A stretch of DNA of 64,000 nt, from assembly GCA_037501455.1 (NCBI GenBank), contig CM074860.1, forward strand, positions 49,858,501 to 49,922,500. Direction: 5' to 3'. This stretch comes from Lantana camara. Taxonomy: Eukaryota > Streptophyta > Magnoliopsida > Lamiales > Verbenaceae. The notes under the pieces were generated by a model. That model did no database searches. It was not told the DNA's origin and saw only the letters and a list, made by a program, of their open reading frames with translations. Shown here one piece after another: positions 21,964 through 33,482 of the stretch; position 1 is the stretch's first letter; every line of letters begins with the position of its first letter. Both the position numbers and the translations under genes were made by a program.

Positions 21964-23559
21964 GTTTATTGCTCGTGCTCGAGAAATACGAAAATCATAA
22001 AAACACATCCCCATCAAACCTCGCCTTTAAAGCAATCATCGAACCTTCACCTAAACAAGTCTAGCTTATGAAATCAAGTACTCATAAACACAAGATCATC
22101 AAAAATAGTGTGAAAAGTACACCCTTGTGTAGTGTGTGAATTCGAACGAAACAATGTACAAGGACTTGAATGAAACATTCACAATTTTCGCCTAAGTTCC
22201 AATCATCAACTTCGGAATACTCTTCGCACCAATCACCACTAATGGAGTTAACTCAAGTTTCGGGATTGGTGGGTCTTTCGAGCTTGTAATGTAGGCTTTG
22301 GGTCAGGTTATGGAATTTTTGGATAAAAGTGACTAACACCAAGCTTACATCCTTTAATCTTTACAACACAAGGCACTTTCAATTTGCCCACTAAATTTCC
22401 CCCCCACACTTAGACATTCCTATACATCCACTCTTTCAATTTCACACTTTGCATAATATTCTCTTTTCTTTTCTTTTGCTCTTTTTTTTTTCCTCAACTT
22501 TATCTTTCAACTAGTTTTTCTCATTCTCTTCTTTTTTTTCATATTTTCTCACTTTCTGCTCAAGAACAATCAAAAGGGTCAAAAGCTATTCTCAGTCTCA
22601 AAAAAAATTCTCAAGAACGATCAAACGAGCAAGTCTTGGTGTAAAATTGATAAGATGGGTTATACTTTGTTGTGCATTCGGCTTATAATGTGGCTACAAA
22701 AAAAATTCTTGCACAACAATTAGGCTCAGAGGGGTCAATAAGACAACGCTATTTAGTGAAAAACGGCTAAAAGAAAGGCTATAATCCTCCGACAACAATT
22801 GCCTACTTCACTTCCCTAATCTATCATCAACTCAAAATTTTGCCTCGATAGGACTAAAATACACCCTAATCAATTCTTAGGCTAATTTGAAAATCATCAA
22901 TTAATCTTTCAAACCAAAGTCGATCATCTCGTTCAAAAGTGCTGAATGTGTAAGGGTATACTAACACACTAAATTATCCAATCTCATGCAAACTTTCATT
23001 AATTCGAAAAGCCTAACTCATTCTAGCAAAAGCTAAACAATCAAACCTCAAAAAAAAAGTTCAAGACGGGGGAAAATTTTCAAAATTCTCATATTTTCTC
23101 AATTCCTAACCAATTCACAAGTTTCAATTTTGTCACCCCGAAACACAAGCATCTTATCATGCAAATTATAACATGCAAGCTCGTAATCAAAATCATCATC
23201 ACACATGCACTCCTCCCCCACACTTATTCTTTGAATGTCCACATGCAAAATGGAAAAGATAAAGCTCATGAAAACTCCCTGAGCAATTGTAGACCCAGCA
23301 ACGCGCTAGCAAAGCTTCCAATTCCTGAAATAGGTGACTAGAAAACACGAATCAAGTGCAAAAGCAAATGACAATCAACATGCATCCTTAAGCAATAACA
23401 CAAGTCACAAACTCAAGTAAAGAAGGGCACATACGCATAATAATTCAAGGAGTTCATAAGACAATTAGCAAAGAAAGAAGTAGCACAAAATATCAAAATA
23501 GCAGTCATTACAGACCCAATTTCATATTCAGGAAAGCAAATAAAGCAAGGCAATCCTAA
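21964..23559 (-). other. 3' non-coding region of element H
   Basis: There is no convincing ORF. Two additional purine-rich tracts of the form TAAGTGTGGGGG on the minus strand lie at about 22400-22414 and 23211-23226, besides the LTR-adjacent PPT. T-rich runs lie at 22450-22550. Confidence 0.6.
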
Positions 23560-24852
23560 TTAAGGCTCGGGGGGCGCCTGGGAAGGATCCTGGGGGCCTC
23601 GGAAGTACTGATCCAGGCACTGATGGAGGCTCTGAAACTACTCATCGACATGAGTCCGCCATGTATCAAACCTCTGATCCACATGAGCTCGAAAATCCCC
23701 TATCTCAGCCCTCCAATCCATCATCCCTGTCTCAATCCTCTCTAAACGAACATTAGAAGCTGTTAAATCTACCATCATCTCTGCCAAACTGATATTCAGA
23801 GCTCGCATATTCATGGGCTCGTCTTCCTCCTCTTAGGGCACATTTCTAGGAGCATCATTCTCGCTAAACGGCATCGGGAATCTCATCAAGGCCAGCACGT
23901 AAATGGTCGAGAACCTCTCCATAGGATGTGAACCCCCACGAATACATCTGAACAAATCTATCCCTATCCTTCTTAGGCCACCAAGGCAACAACCTATCCT
24001 TTAGCGGCCCCTCATGCCACTTAACAATCAACTGCATATGCTTCCAAGTGGCCTCATCCACAAACAGAGACCTAGCTAATGGCTCGACCTTCCTAGGTCT
24101 CCGACCTAAACTCTTGGCAATCATAGTAACATAACCCCCGTGGCCTATATCACCCTTTGTGCGGTTCGCCACATCTTGCATCCTCTCAATTAAGTCCTTC
24201 GTTCTATCAAACTTCCGCCCCTCCTTGATCATCCACATTATTCCAACTTAGTGGCCTGGATGTTACCTTCACTTTCATTACAAGAACAGATGCTACCACT
24301 CAAAATTTTGTGAACTATTCTGCACACCAAACTATCCAAATAAGTAGCCTTCGTGTTCCGCACGTGATAGTTGGGTGCATTGGGTTTCAACAGGAATGAC
24401 CTCCAAACGGTCTCTCTCACCTCAGGGCTCCAATTAGGAAGACAGTCTTCACCCGTACTAGGAAAACCAAACACACCCCTTAAATTATGTGTGCGATAAG
24501 TGTACATCCGTGTGGCATCGAGGGAAAAGGAGAGAGCCTCATTCGAACTAAGACCCCACTTCATTGTGGTGGAGAACGTAGCGGTAAGTTTCGGATATGT
24601 GAGCTCTTCTTCCTCCAAAAACTTCAACCACCCAACGTTGTTAAATAGCCTCTATATCTCATGCCACACTCCTATTTACACCAACACATCTCGTTTAAAG
24701 AACTTTGTGGGAAAAATTATTCTTGAGGGGACTCGATCATATTGATTTCCTACTCTTTCTGCCACCACTTTCCTAGTTTCACTTTGTGGGCAAGACTTAG
24801 TAGCTCTTGAAGTTGAGGCCCCCTCGGTACGAGCACGCTTGGTATGCCTCAT
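23560..24852 (-). pseudogene. Athila-type env-like / ORF1-family protein (broken)
   Basis: Read leftward from ATG at 24852 (MRHTKRARTEGAST). A basic, Ser/Thr-rich N-terminus leads to the Athila ORF1-type domain (FLEEEELTYPKL, YTYRTHNLRGVFGFPS, LPNWSPEVRE) at about 24650-24240. Stops at about 24690 and 24665, and a TAATG frame change at 24238, break it. The second segment (23864-24238) has MIAKSLGR and WKHMQLIVKWHEGP. A further stop precedes a probable coiled-coil tail (ISLAEMMVDLTASNVRLERI) ending at 23560. The function in Athila elements is not established; env-like is a positional label. I see no signal peptide or transmembrane segment. Confidence 0.72.
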
Positions 24853-26108
24853 TTAAGCTGCAAGATAATCAAACATTTGGCGAGCACCATTCTAGGTGAT
24901 GAGTTGTTAGCCAAAAATTCTCTATTCTTCCCAACTCAAATCAACACTACCTTACATTATCAAAATTCAAGCTCAACATTTCTCACATTCGGCCCTAATT
25001 TCGGATTCAATTAACAAGGGACAATTAGAGAATAGGGTGTTCTACAAATTCAACTAAATTCAAGTTAAATTCACTCCAATTCATTTGCCCTAACTCTAGC
25101 ATGCATTAAATCGAAATTACTCCCCAATTAACCCAAAATTTCATCCAAATTTTCAATTTCTAAATCCTAGGGTTCAAGTTCCTTATTGAAGGAAAACTAG
25201 AATTTAAGGGGCAAAAAAGACTTACCAACAGATGAGAGGGAAATAGTGTGTGTCTGTGTGGGGCTGCGTTTCCGTCGGGAAACCGGCACCGGAGATGGTG
25301 GCGGAGTGGTAGCGATGTGAGAGAAGAAGCAGAGGGTCTCTGTTGTGTGCTAATCTCGCGCGTTATGTGTTGCGAGGAAGGGGGAAGTTAAATTAAAAAC
25401 AAATGTTTTAGCCCCAAAAACGTGTTTCCGAACCCATTCATGTTTCGCGATTAAAGCAGGTAATGGGGGTTAACATGTTTGGCCTTCCTGGGAGTTACGC
25501 CAGTTACTCCCACTCCCCAACTTGCCTGTGACTAGTAACGAGCGTTACTATAAATGAAATGGAAATGGGCAATGCCCGTTACCTACTCTGCCTAACACGC
25601 CTGCCTCTATTAACGGGTGTTACCAAGAATTGCCTATAAGGGGGTAACACCCGTTGCCTTGAGGAAAATGACTCTTATGTTCAGCAACGGGGGTTACTGA
25701 TTTTACCTAAGGAATTGGTAACCCCCGTTTCTAAAGTTTGCCCAAAAACTCAATTTCAGTACAACACAATTTGGACGGTGCTTAATCACATTAATTAACA
25801 CAAATTACCTCACAATCACATAAACATCTCATAACATATTTTGCAATAAATCGCATCAGTTCATTCTCCACACAAGCAATTCATCTCATGCACACACATG
25901 CTCACAACCAAAGAAAATAGACCTCAAAGACGACATTAAAGCTCAACTCACGGTCCTCGCATTTATTTCGAACTCCAAAAAGCGCATCTACTAACCTGCA
26001 TCAAGAGAAATGAAAATACAAAATTAACGAAGAGAAAACCGAAGACGAAAGAAAAGAAAAGAAAGAAAGAAAAGAAGGGAGAGAGAAAGTAGTTCTAAGT
26101 TATAGTCA
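24853..26108 (-). other. Non-coding spacer between integrase and env-like ORF of H
   Basis: No ORF is recognised. It holds GTAACG-type palindromic words (25459-25730) shared in style with H's own LTR, and a purine-rich GAAAGAAAAG stretch at 26046-26090 next to the integrase end. Confidence 0.55.
25459..25730. repeat. GTAACG-type palindromic words in the H spacer
   Basis: Examples are AGTAACGAGCGTTACT (25534-25549), TAACGGGTGTTACC near 25612, GGTAACACCCGTTGCC near 25643 and GGTAACCCCCGTT (about 25717). The motif class is the same as in the H LTR at 21475-21790, but the surrounding sequence is not an LTR copy. Confidence 0.72.
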
Positions 26109-27272
26109 TTAGCTTGACTTCAAAACCCATATTAGTTTGAGGGAAAGGTTAACACACAGGAGGTCTGTTTTTTGATGGGCTCGCCAACTAGATACGGCTT
26201 CAACCTCTGCCCATTCACCACAAACGTGCCAGTAGCCTCGTTTTTTTTTTATCTCCAACGCCCCACTTGGCATTACTTTAACAACTCGAAATTGACCGGA
26301 CCAACGAAACTTCAATTTCCCAGGAAAGAGCTTCAATCTCGAATTGAAAAATAACATCAATTGTCCGACTTCAAACTCCTTTACCCGGATGTGTTTATCA
26401 TGTCATCTCATCGTTCTCTACTTGTAAACCTTAGCATTCTCGTACGCATTTAACCGGAACTCCTCTAACTAATGAAATTGGAGTGCCGTCTTCTCTCCGG
26501 CTTGCTTGAGATCAAAATTAATGGCCCTAATGGCCCAATATGCCTTATGCTTGAGCTCAAGCGGAAGATGACATGCCTTACCATAAACCAACTTATACGG
26601 GGACGTTCCGATCGGTATCTTAAAAGCAGTTCTGTACGCCCACAATGCATCATCCAACTTAGATGCCCAATCCTTCATCGAGCTACTCACAGTCTTCTCT
26701 ATAATCTACTTAATTTCCCTATTGGAAATCTCAACCTGCCCACTCGACTAGGGATGATGCAGCGTCGCCACTCGATGAAGGACTCCATACTTCTTCAAGA
26801 GGATCTCAACAGGCCTATTGCAAAAATGGGAACCTCCATCACTAATAAGTGCTCGTGGAACTCCGAACCTACTAAAAATATTCTTCCTCACAAATTTCAA
26901 CACAACCTTCGAGTCATTTGTTGGAGTTGCCACGACCTATACCCACTCAGAAACGTAGTCAACACCCACGAGGATGTACTTATTTCCATAGGATGACGGG
27001 AATGGACCCATGAAATTGATGCCGCAAATGTCGAAAAGCTCAATCTCCAAAATATATCTCAAAGGCATCTCGCCCCTCTTTCCTATATTCCCCGTTCTCT
27101 GACATGCATCACACTTAGTCACAAACTTATGCGCATCCTGAAACAGTGACGACCACCAAAAGCCAGCCTGCAATGCCTTTGTAGCTGTTTTACTCGCATT
27201 CGCATGACCTCCATAAGGGCTAGCATGACACTGATACAACACTTTCTCAATCTCATCCTGAGGTAAACATCT
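26109..27272 (-). pseudogene. pol: Integrase of element H (Athila-type, broken)
   Basis: Read leftward. The zinc-binding region has HASPYGGH and CDACQRTG (about 27220-27080). The catalytic core has INFMGPFPSSYGNKYILV (about 27020-26970), ISDGGSHF (about 26840) and the GQVEISNRE segment (about 26730). The first catalytic Asp of the DDE triad is Asn here (codon AAT, 27015-27017), a G-to-A change that would abolish catalysis. TAG stops at 26748-26750 and 26706-26708, plus later breaks, also inactivate it. The C-terminal part ([20 protein letters not shown]) ends at 26109. Element I interrupts the upstream side. Confidence 0.85.
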
Positions 27273-28535
27273 TGTAACGCCCCAAACGGAAGGCACCACA
27301 TCCCCCGCACCGAGACCCGACCCGTATATGAAATGGAAAATCCATACACGTGCCAAGTCACGGCGAACGGGGACTCACTCAGTCACTAGGCTAGGCGGGA
27401 ACTAGAATCTCGAAACCCCACAAGCCAAACAATAAGATAAAAAAATACACGTACGGAAGCATTTCATATAATCAATCATGAATATAGGTAGCAATGGACG
27501 GGTTCAACTAGCATAAATACCTAGTCTCGAAATTTCAAACATAAATCATAAATCATAAACTCTACGTTTAACCATGTTTCAATATGACTTAAACAAATTA
27601 CAATGTGCGTGAGGAAAGACTCTGACTTAACTATAAAACTTGACCGACACAAAATCCCGCCTAGCACTCCAAAACGTGCAAAAGAACTGAAAACAAAGCC
27701 GAATGTAAACAGGGCATAAAATAGGGCTTACTATATTTATATTTTAGAATGTAAACACCCTCACATGCAAGATATAATCCCGTGTAAGGTTTTAAAACAT
27801 TTCCCCAAGTGGGGTGAAAACAAAGGAAAACGACGCTCGAGATTACAACGATCAATTTCATTCATTCATAAAAAACATGAGGTCATTTCGTGAGCCCGGC
27901 GAGAGGGCGAATTCTCCAACCTCCACCTCGTGTGTGCATTTAATCACTCATTCGTTCATTCATTAGTGATCATACCACATTCATTCATTCATTCGTTCAT
28001 TAACAATCATACATAACCATTAACATTCATAAACATAAACACTTACACCTTTTTCCTCTGGGTGGTGGACGGGTTAGCAAGACCCGACCCCCTCATTCAT
28101 TGACCAAAAGGGGTTACATGACTCCCCAGATGGCGCTCAGCGTCCATTCATCGCTAACTCCTAACGAGGTCCGGTTACGCCGTCAATGTTTGTTGGGACT
28201 AGTGCACGGGGATCACCGTTAGCCCGAGCTTCCCCGGATAGCCACGTACACATAGTCCCAGGCCCCACTAAACATTGTGTTCACTGATCTCGCCAAAACA
28301 TTGGGTAAGGTTTCATGAAAGAAAGGTCTACGTTTGATATCATTTACTCGAGAAAAAGACTCTATATACGTAGTAAATATATTTTGGCTTAAAACTTTGC
28401 ACGTTGGTTTATATAGGGTCGTTTTAGCTAATAGAAGAGAAACCCACCTTTACACCTTACCGACCAATACCAAGAAAACAACAAGAGGACTTGAAAGTGT
28501 CCTATGAACCCGGCATATCTCCGTCCTGGAGAAAA

Positions 28536-29603
28536 CTGTACACAAGACGAAACAATGCATTCGTGAGACTCAAGACTCTAAATGAACCATATATGACAAA
28601 CGACAATGCAATGATTGTCTTATGATATGCATAAGAGAGTAAGTCATGGTATGGAGATGCATTAAGGCACATAATCAATCATTTCATTCATTCTTGGACA
28701 TTTCATAGTCACTCGAGTTCATATCTCCCATGTATAGTATCAAATCCATCCATTAATTCCGAACAAAGATCATAACATATATTTCAACAAGTATACAATT
28801 CATATGAGCAATAAAAGAAAAAATAAATACGCAAGTAGGGTTCCTATTGATAGTAAAGATCCATATATGCACGTACTTGTAGCATTGACGACATATTAAA
28901 TCATAACTCGTAAAATATTCCATGAAAATCATGAAAATTATAATAAATAAGATAACACATTATAGAACATGTTAATATGGCATAGAAGTTATAAAAGAGG
29001 TGGAGGAAGATCGAACAAGCAACGAAAAACGGAACCAGACTCATGAGGGTAGGCTGGACAGAATCCACCCCCATGGATTTTTCCAACGGGAAAAATCTAC
29101 CCCCAGGATCTGTTCCAGAAGCCCACTGACCCAAATCCACCCCCGTGGATTTGGCTCAATAGCTAAAAAAACACAACAACATGGCAAAACGAAAGGGAAA
29201 GGAAAAGAAGCATATTACCAACTTATAACTCAATAAAAAGCATATAAATATACAAAGATTCATGTCCTAATTCATACAAAAACCGAAGCTAAATCATGAG
29301 AGTGGAAGAGATGCTCACAAAGGTTCATATTCTTCAAGTTTCATGAGAATCCATTAATGGTAACTTGCAAATAACTCATTTATCATGCAATATAAGTTCA
29401 AGGAAACTCAAGTGGAAGTCTTAGAATCATATACCATGCTTCATACTAAAAGAAACCACAAGAACTCATGCAAGATTCATTAAAGTTTCACAAACCCTTA
29501 CTATTCATCATCTTCTCCAATACTTGATCAAATCTTGGTGAAATCATGTAATATAGGACTTAAAAGAACCACAAAGAGATACACAACATAAAAATGGGAT
29601 TAC
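28536..29603 (-). other. Putative LTR intron 1, element I
   Basis: This is 1068 nt from GTAATC (29603) to GTGTACAG (28536). It contains the palindrome cluster 29062-29152. Confidence 0.45.
29062..29152. repeat. Palindrome cluster of element I LTR
   Basis: AATCCACCCCCATGGATT lies at 29062-29079 and AAATCCACCCCCGTGGATTT at 29133-29152, with a decayed copy between. The arms are self-complementary around a C-rich core. Confidence 0.85.
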
Positions 29604-30364
29604 CTTTCAAATTGGAGAAGAAATGAAGGGAGTATGAGCTCAAATACCCCAAGGTTGAATAGTTTCCTTCTTCCCTCTTTTCTTTTTCTTCTTTTCTCTT
29701 CTTTCTCTCTCTTTTGGCTGAATTGATTGAATGAGAGAGAGAGTGGCTCGGTTTGGGGCTGAAAAGGGGAGAGAGAGAGGTACTCCAAGTGGGTATAGGT
29801 TAAGGGTTAGGGTCTAGGGGTGTTATTTAGGTCCATAGGCTCATAAATTGTCAATGGTTGTCATTTTAGGCGTGAGGTGCTCGTTTCGGTTGAAATTCGG
29901 GAATCTAAATGGTCTTAGAAAAATGTGAGGCTTATTCCATCGGATCTGAGTCATCGATATGAGTCCAATGGAGGTGACGGGACTCAATTTCGAGTTCCCG
30001 AGCTCAAGGTATCACATACGGAACCAAAGGTGCGCTAATTGCTCGTTAGCCCCCGTTTTGGTTTCCAAAACTCAAAATAAATTCAAAACTCAAGCAAAAG
30101 AATCCAGAAACATAAAACGAGCAAAAATATATGGTCATAATACACATAATTCACTCATACCAAGTTTTCATGAAAAAGAAAAATCAAATCTAATAGAGAC
30201 GACACTCAAACACAATCACATAGGCATAAACGTTTCTAGAATTCATTTTCAAAATTAAACTACTAAGAGAAATAATAATTGAAATTATATAAAACTAATT
30301 TAATTACACATATTGTTAAACATATACGTCATACTCTGAATAACGGAAAAACTGGGGCGTTACA

Positions 30365-30378
30365 ATCTCTCCCCCTTA
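30365..30378 (-). other. Polypurine tract of element I
   Basis: The minus strand reads AAGGGGGAGAGAT next to the LTR edge at 30364. Confidence 0.82.
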
Positions 30379-30422
30379 AAAGAATCCGTCCTCGGATTCA
30401 CTATACTCCCGGAACAAACAAT

Positions 30423-30589
30423 GAGAGAGCCCCGTCTCTCACAAGCAACAAGGAGAGAACCCCGTCTCTCGAACAACAATAAGAGAACCCCGTCTCTCGA
30501 ACAACAAGGAGAGAACCCTGTCTCTCAAACAACAAACAACAAGGAGAGAACCGCGTCTCTAAAACAACAAGGAGAGAACCCTGTCTCTC
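30423..30589 (-). repeat. Six-unit hairpin array of element I
   Basis: Six units of the type GAGAGAACCCCGTCTCTC lie at starts 30423, 30453, 30481, 30509, 30544 and 30572, separated by CAACAA-rich spacers. Each can fold as a 5-6 bp GAGAGA/TCTCTC stem with a six-base loop. It is close to the PPT and matches the array in element P at 50811-50968. Confidence 0.85.
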
Positions 30590-31990
30590 GAACAACAATA
30601 CAAAAGGGCTCCAAGGAACAAAACACAGTTACAATAGAAAATAATAAAACAAGTAGAAGGCAGCAAAACATCGATTATACAACAGTAGTTAACACACCAA
30701 AGAGTCAAAGCACATATTATTAAAATTATATAAATTAAAAATGCATGTATGCATATGCCATGAATATATGAGGTACCGTTCACCGTGGAAATGAATTTGA
30801 AGCTAAAGCTTTCATTGTAGCACCCGGAACGCTAGGTGCCACATCCCCCGCACCATAGCCTCAATCCACATATGAAATGGTCAATCCATACATGAGCCAA
30901 AGCTATGGCGAACGGGAGACAATAAAAAAAACACTACACAAGGCTAGGCGGGTACCCTCAAGTAAAACCAAACCAACAATGCAGAGTAGAAAGAAGTGGA
31001 AGCAATAACTCATTCAATATTTATAGGTACCATATTTATTTATTTACTAATAGATACCAACGTTCCATATCAATACAATATCATCTCCAAAATAAATATC
31101 AAGGCATGCTACAAAATACGTAAAATATCTGTACATGAACAAAGTGTGAGATGAAGTGTGCTAGACCCGAATTAAAGACACTCTAGACTCTAATTCCCGC
31201 CTAGCACGCCCTGCAAAACAACTGAAAAGTTGAGGTGTCAGTCCAACACGGACTGAGCGAGGGGTTATAAATAAATATAAGAGCACATACATGCAGGTTA
31301 TAATCTCGGGTAATAATTTTGGGAAACAACAACAATACAATTTATAATAAAGCAAAAGATACTATCGCCCGAGATTACAACTAATTCAATTTATTAATTT
31401 AACCAAATCAATACAATCAATTTGTGGCCCGGCGAGTGAGGGCAATTCTCCAGCCTTACACCGACTGTGTACGATCAATCAATCAATTGTTCAATAGTTA
31501 GGTGATCATGCAATTCATTACGGTGCACAATTAGCAGTTTCAGTCCATCCTTCTTCCTCCGGGTGATGATGGGATTGCAAGGCCCCACCATCCAATCAGT
31601 CTAGGCAGAGGGTACATGAATCCCTAAGCCCGTAACTCCTTCCTCCCCTAATCTCCTAGGGGGTTCAGGGGTCATCCCAATTTGGTGAGAGTAGCTCTCG
31701 AGTTACCCGTTAGCCCATGCTTTCCCGGTTGGCTCGAGCCACTACCCTCGGGCCCATAGTGCAATACAATACTCGCCCAATCAATCAATCAATCAATTCC
31801 TTCAAAAGTTTGATAAATCATTTGAAACCCAATCTCATTTGAAACTATAGCTATGTAGATAAGTTTTGGCTTAAAACTTCACATAGGGTTATACGGGTTC
31901 TATGTATCTAGAATTAAACCTCACCTGAACGACCCAAAACAAACAAGGAAACAGCTCACGGGGCCTGCTCCTCGTCACCAGAAAGCTGGT

Positions 31991-32872
31991 CTGTGCAAGA
32001 AAGACAATTGTCCGTGAGACACGACTAAAAATGTACCAAATAGGACGAACGGCGAAAATGCAATGATCATGATATGAATATGTAAAAGACAAGATTATGT
32101 TCATGTGCACTATTAATAAAATTAAATCATATGTTCAAGTCATTCACTCATTCATTCAAGTCACAATTAGGGAATAAACAATTAAATACAGTCAATTAAA
32201 CCAAATAACAACTAATATATAACCAACATATATGTATATATAACACCTACACGTACAGCCATGCATGCAAAACAATATATGCATGAAACAGAATGTGACA
32301 CGCCCGTGTCACCAAAATACACTAAGCCGTGACACCCCCGTGTCACGGTACAGCGGACAACATGCATGCGAACAGAAGGTGACACGCCCGTGTCACCAAT
32401 GCAAAGCAACCCGTAACACCCCCCGTGTCACGGTACAGAAAAGTCCAACCAACCAGCATGCACCCCCGTGTCACCCAGAAGAGAAGAAAAGTGACACGCC
32501 CGTGTCACTGTGCGTAACAGGAAAAAAAACAGAGCAATAGCAGCAACAGCAACGAACCAACAACAACAACCCACAAATGAATTCAAACTAAGATGAAATG
32601 CATATATATCATGCAATACACACACTATCCTACATATAAATCAATATCAATTCATATAAACATCCATTTCCATGTTAGATCATCAAGAATCATCAAATGA
32701 AACCCATTCCATCAACCATGCTCCAAGTGCAATGTCAACAAGTTGAATACATATAACTTAAGCTTAAAGTTCCTAAACATATTTCCAACAACCAATACAC
32801 AATTTAACAAACAAATACTAAAGCCCTATCTAACCTACATATGCAAGAAAATCATCAAAGTTCCATAATTAC
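31991..32872 (-). other. Putative LTR intron 1, element K
   Basis: This is 882 nt from GTAATT to TTGCACAG and includes the palindrome cluster 32295-32508. Confidence 0.45.
32295..32508. repeat. Palindrome cluster of element K LTR
   Basis: Near-perfect copies are GTGACACGCCCGTGTCAC (32295-32312, 32491-32508), GTGACACCCCCGTGTCAC (32329-32346) and GGTGACACGCCCGTGTCACC (32379-32398). Two variants lie near 32413 and 32461. Confidence 0.9.
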
Positions 32873-33448
32873 CTCAAATGAAAGAAAAGAGAGAAGAGAA
32901 GAAGAGATGATGTTGATGATGCTTCTATGATCACAAAACCCACAAATATGAAGCTTGAAAGATGAAATCTTCCACCTAGCTTGAAGAGGGTTTGGTCTCG
33001 GTTGGGCAAGGAAAGCAAGAACAATATGTATCAATATTTGTATGAAAGGGAATGTAATGGTACGTGAAATGCTGCTAATGAAGGGGAAGAAATGGCCAAT
33101 TTTGCTATTGAGTCCTCCAATTATTTAAGTCATGCAATGAAGTCCACTTCCATAATAATTGATCAATTAGGTCCAATGCAATTAAGTCCCAAAAGTTCAT
33201 GAAATGATCAAATAAGGCCACAAAAGAAATTAACTCATGTTCGGGAAATTAATTCACGTTACAATCACGTTCAATATATGCAACAATTATAATATGATAT
33301 GAATTTCACAAAAATACTAAGAATATAATTTTATAAAGTTATGTCATGAAATGGAAAATTAAAGAAATGATCAATTAATAATTAAAATCTAACTCTCAAA
33401 CGCACACGTGTCGATCATACCTTAATCGCCGAAAGCTGGGGCGTTACA

Positions 33449-33463
33449 ATCCTCCCTCCTTAA
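33449..33463 (-). other. Polypurine tract of element K
   Basis: The minus strand reads TAAGGAGGGAGGAT against the LTR edge at 33448. Confidence 0.82.
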
Positions 33464-33482
33464 AAGAATCTGGTCCCCAGAT

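Larger units (their letters stand above)
20398..27272 (-). mobile_element. Element H: Athila-type gypsy retrotransposon, 3' half
   Basis: Read leftward: integrase (27272-26109), a non-coding spacer, an env-like ORF (24852-23560), a 3' non-coding region with purine tracts, a PPT and the 3' LTR (20398-21949). This gene order, with an ORF between pol and the 3' LTR, is characteristic of the Athila lineage. Its gag, protease and RT are cut off by element I at 27273. The expected TSD is GTGAC (20393-20397). Confidence 0.82.
27273..30364 (-). repeat. 3' LTR of element I (3092 bp)
   Basis: The ends are TGTAACGCCCCAAACGG and GGGGCGTTACA. It is the same family as solo LTR Q. Putative minus-strand sites are donor GAAAG|GTAATC (29603), acceptor CTTGTGTACAG (28536) and second donor AAAG|GTGGGTT (28447), with an 88-nt exon 2. 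Confidence 0.88.
27273..30815 (-). mobile_element. Element I: gypsy element, 3' LTR and 3' internal end
   Basis: It is inserted in H's integrase; the expected TSD is CATCT (27268-27272). The 3' LTR, PPT, a six-unit hairpin array and about 200 bp of AT-rich internal sequence ending with GGTACCGTTCACCG are visible. K then interrupts it at 30816. The internal end resembles that of gag-only element P (51139 region), so I may also be gag-only; its coding part is out of view. Confidence 0.82.
30816..33448 (-). repeat. 3' LTR of element K (2633 bp)
   Basis: The ends are TGTAGCACCCGGAACG and GGGGCGTTACA. Putative minus-strand sites are donor TTGAG|GTAATT (32872), acceptor TTTCTTGCACAG (31991) and second donor CAG|GTGAGGTTTAA (31924), with a 66-nt exon 2. 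Confidence 0.88.

Noticed and set aside
30423..30589. CRISPR-like spacing in element I
   Set aside because: Same reasoning; CAACAA-rich spacers are near-identical and the array sits beside a PPT.
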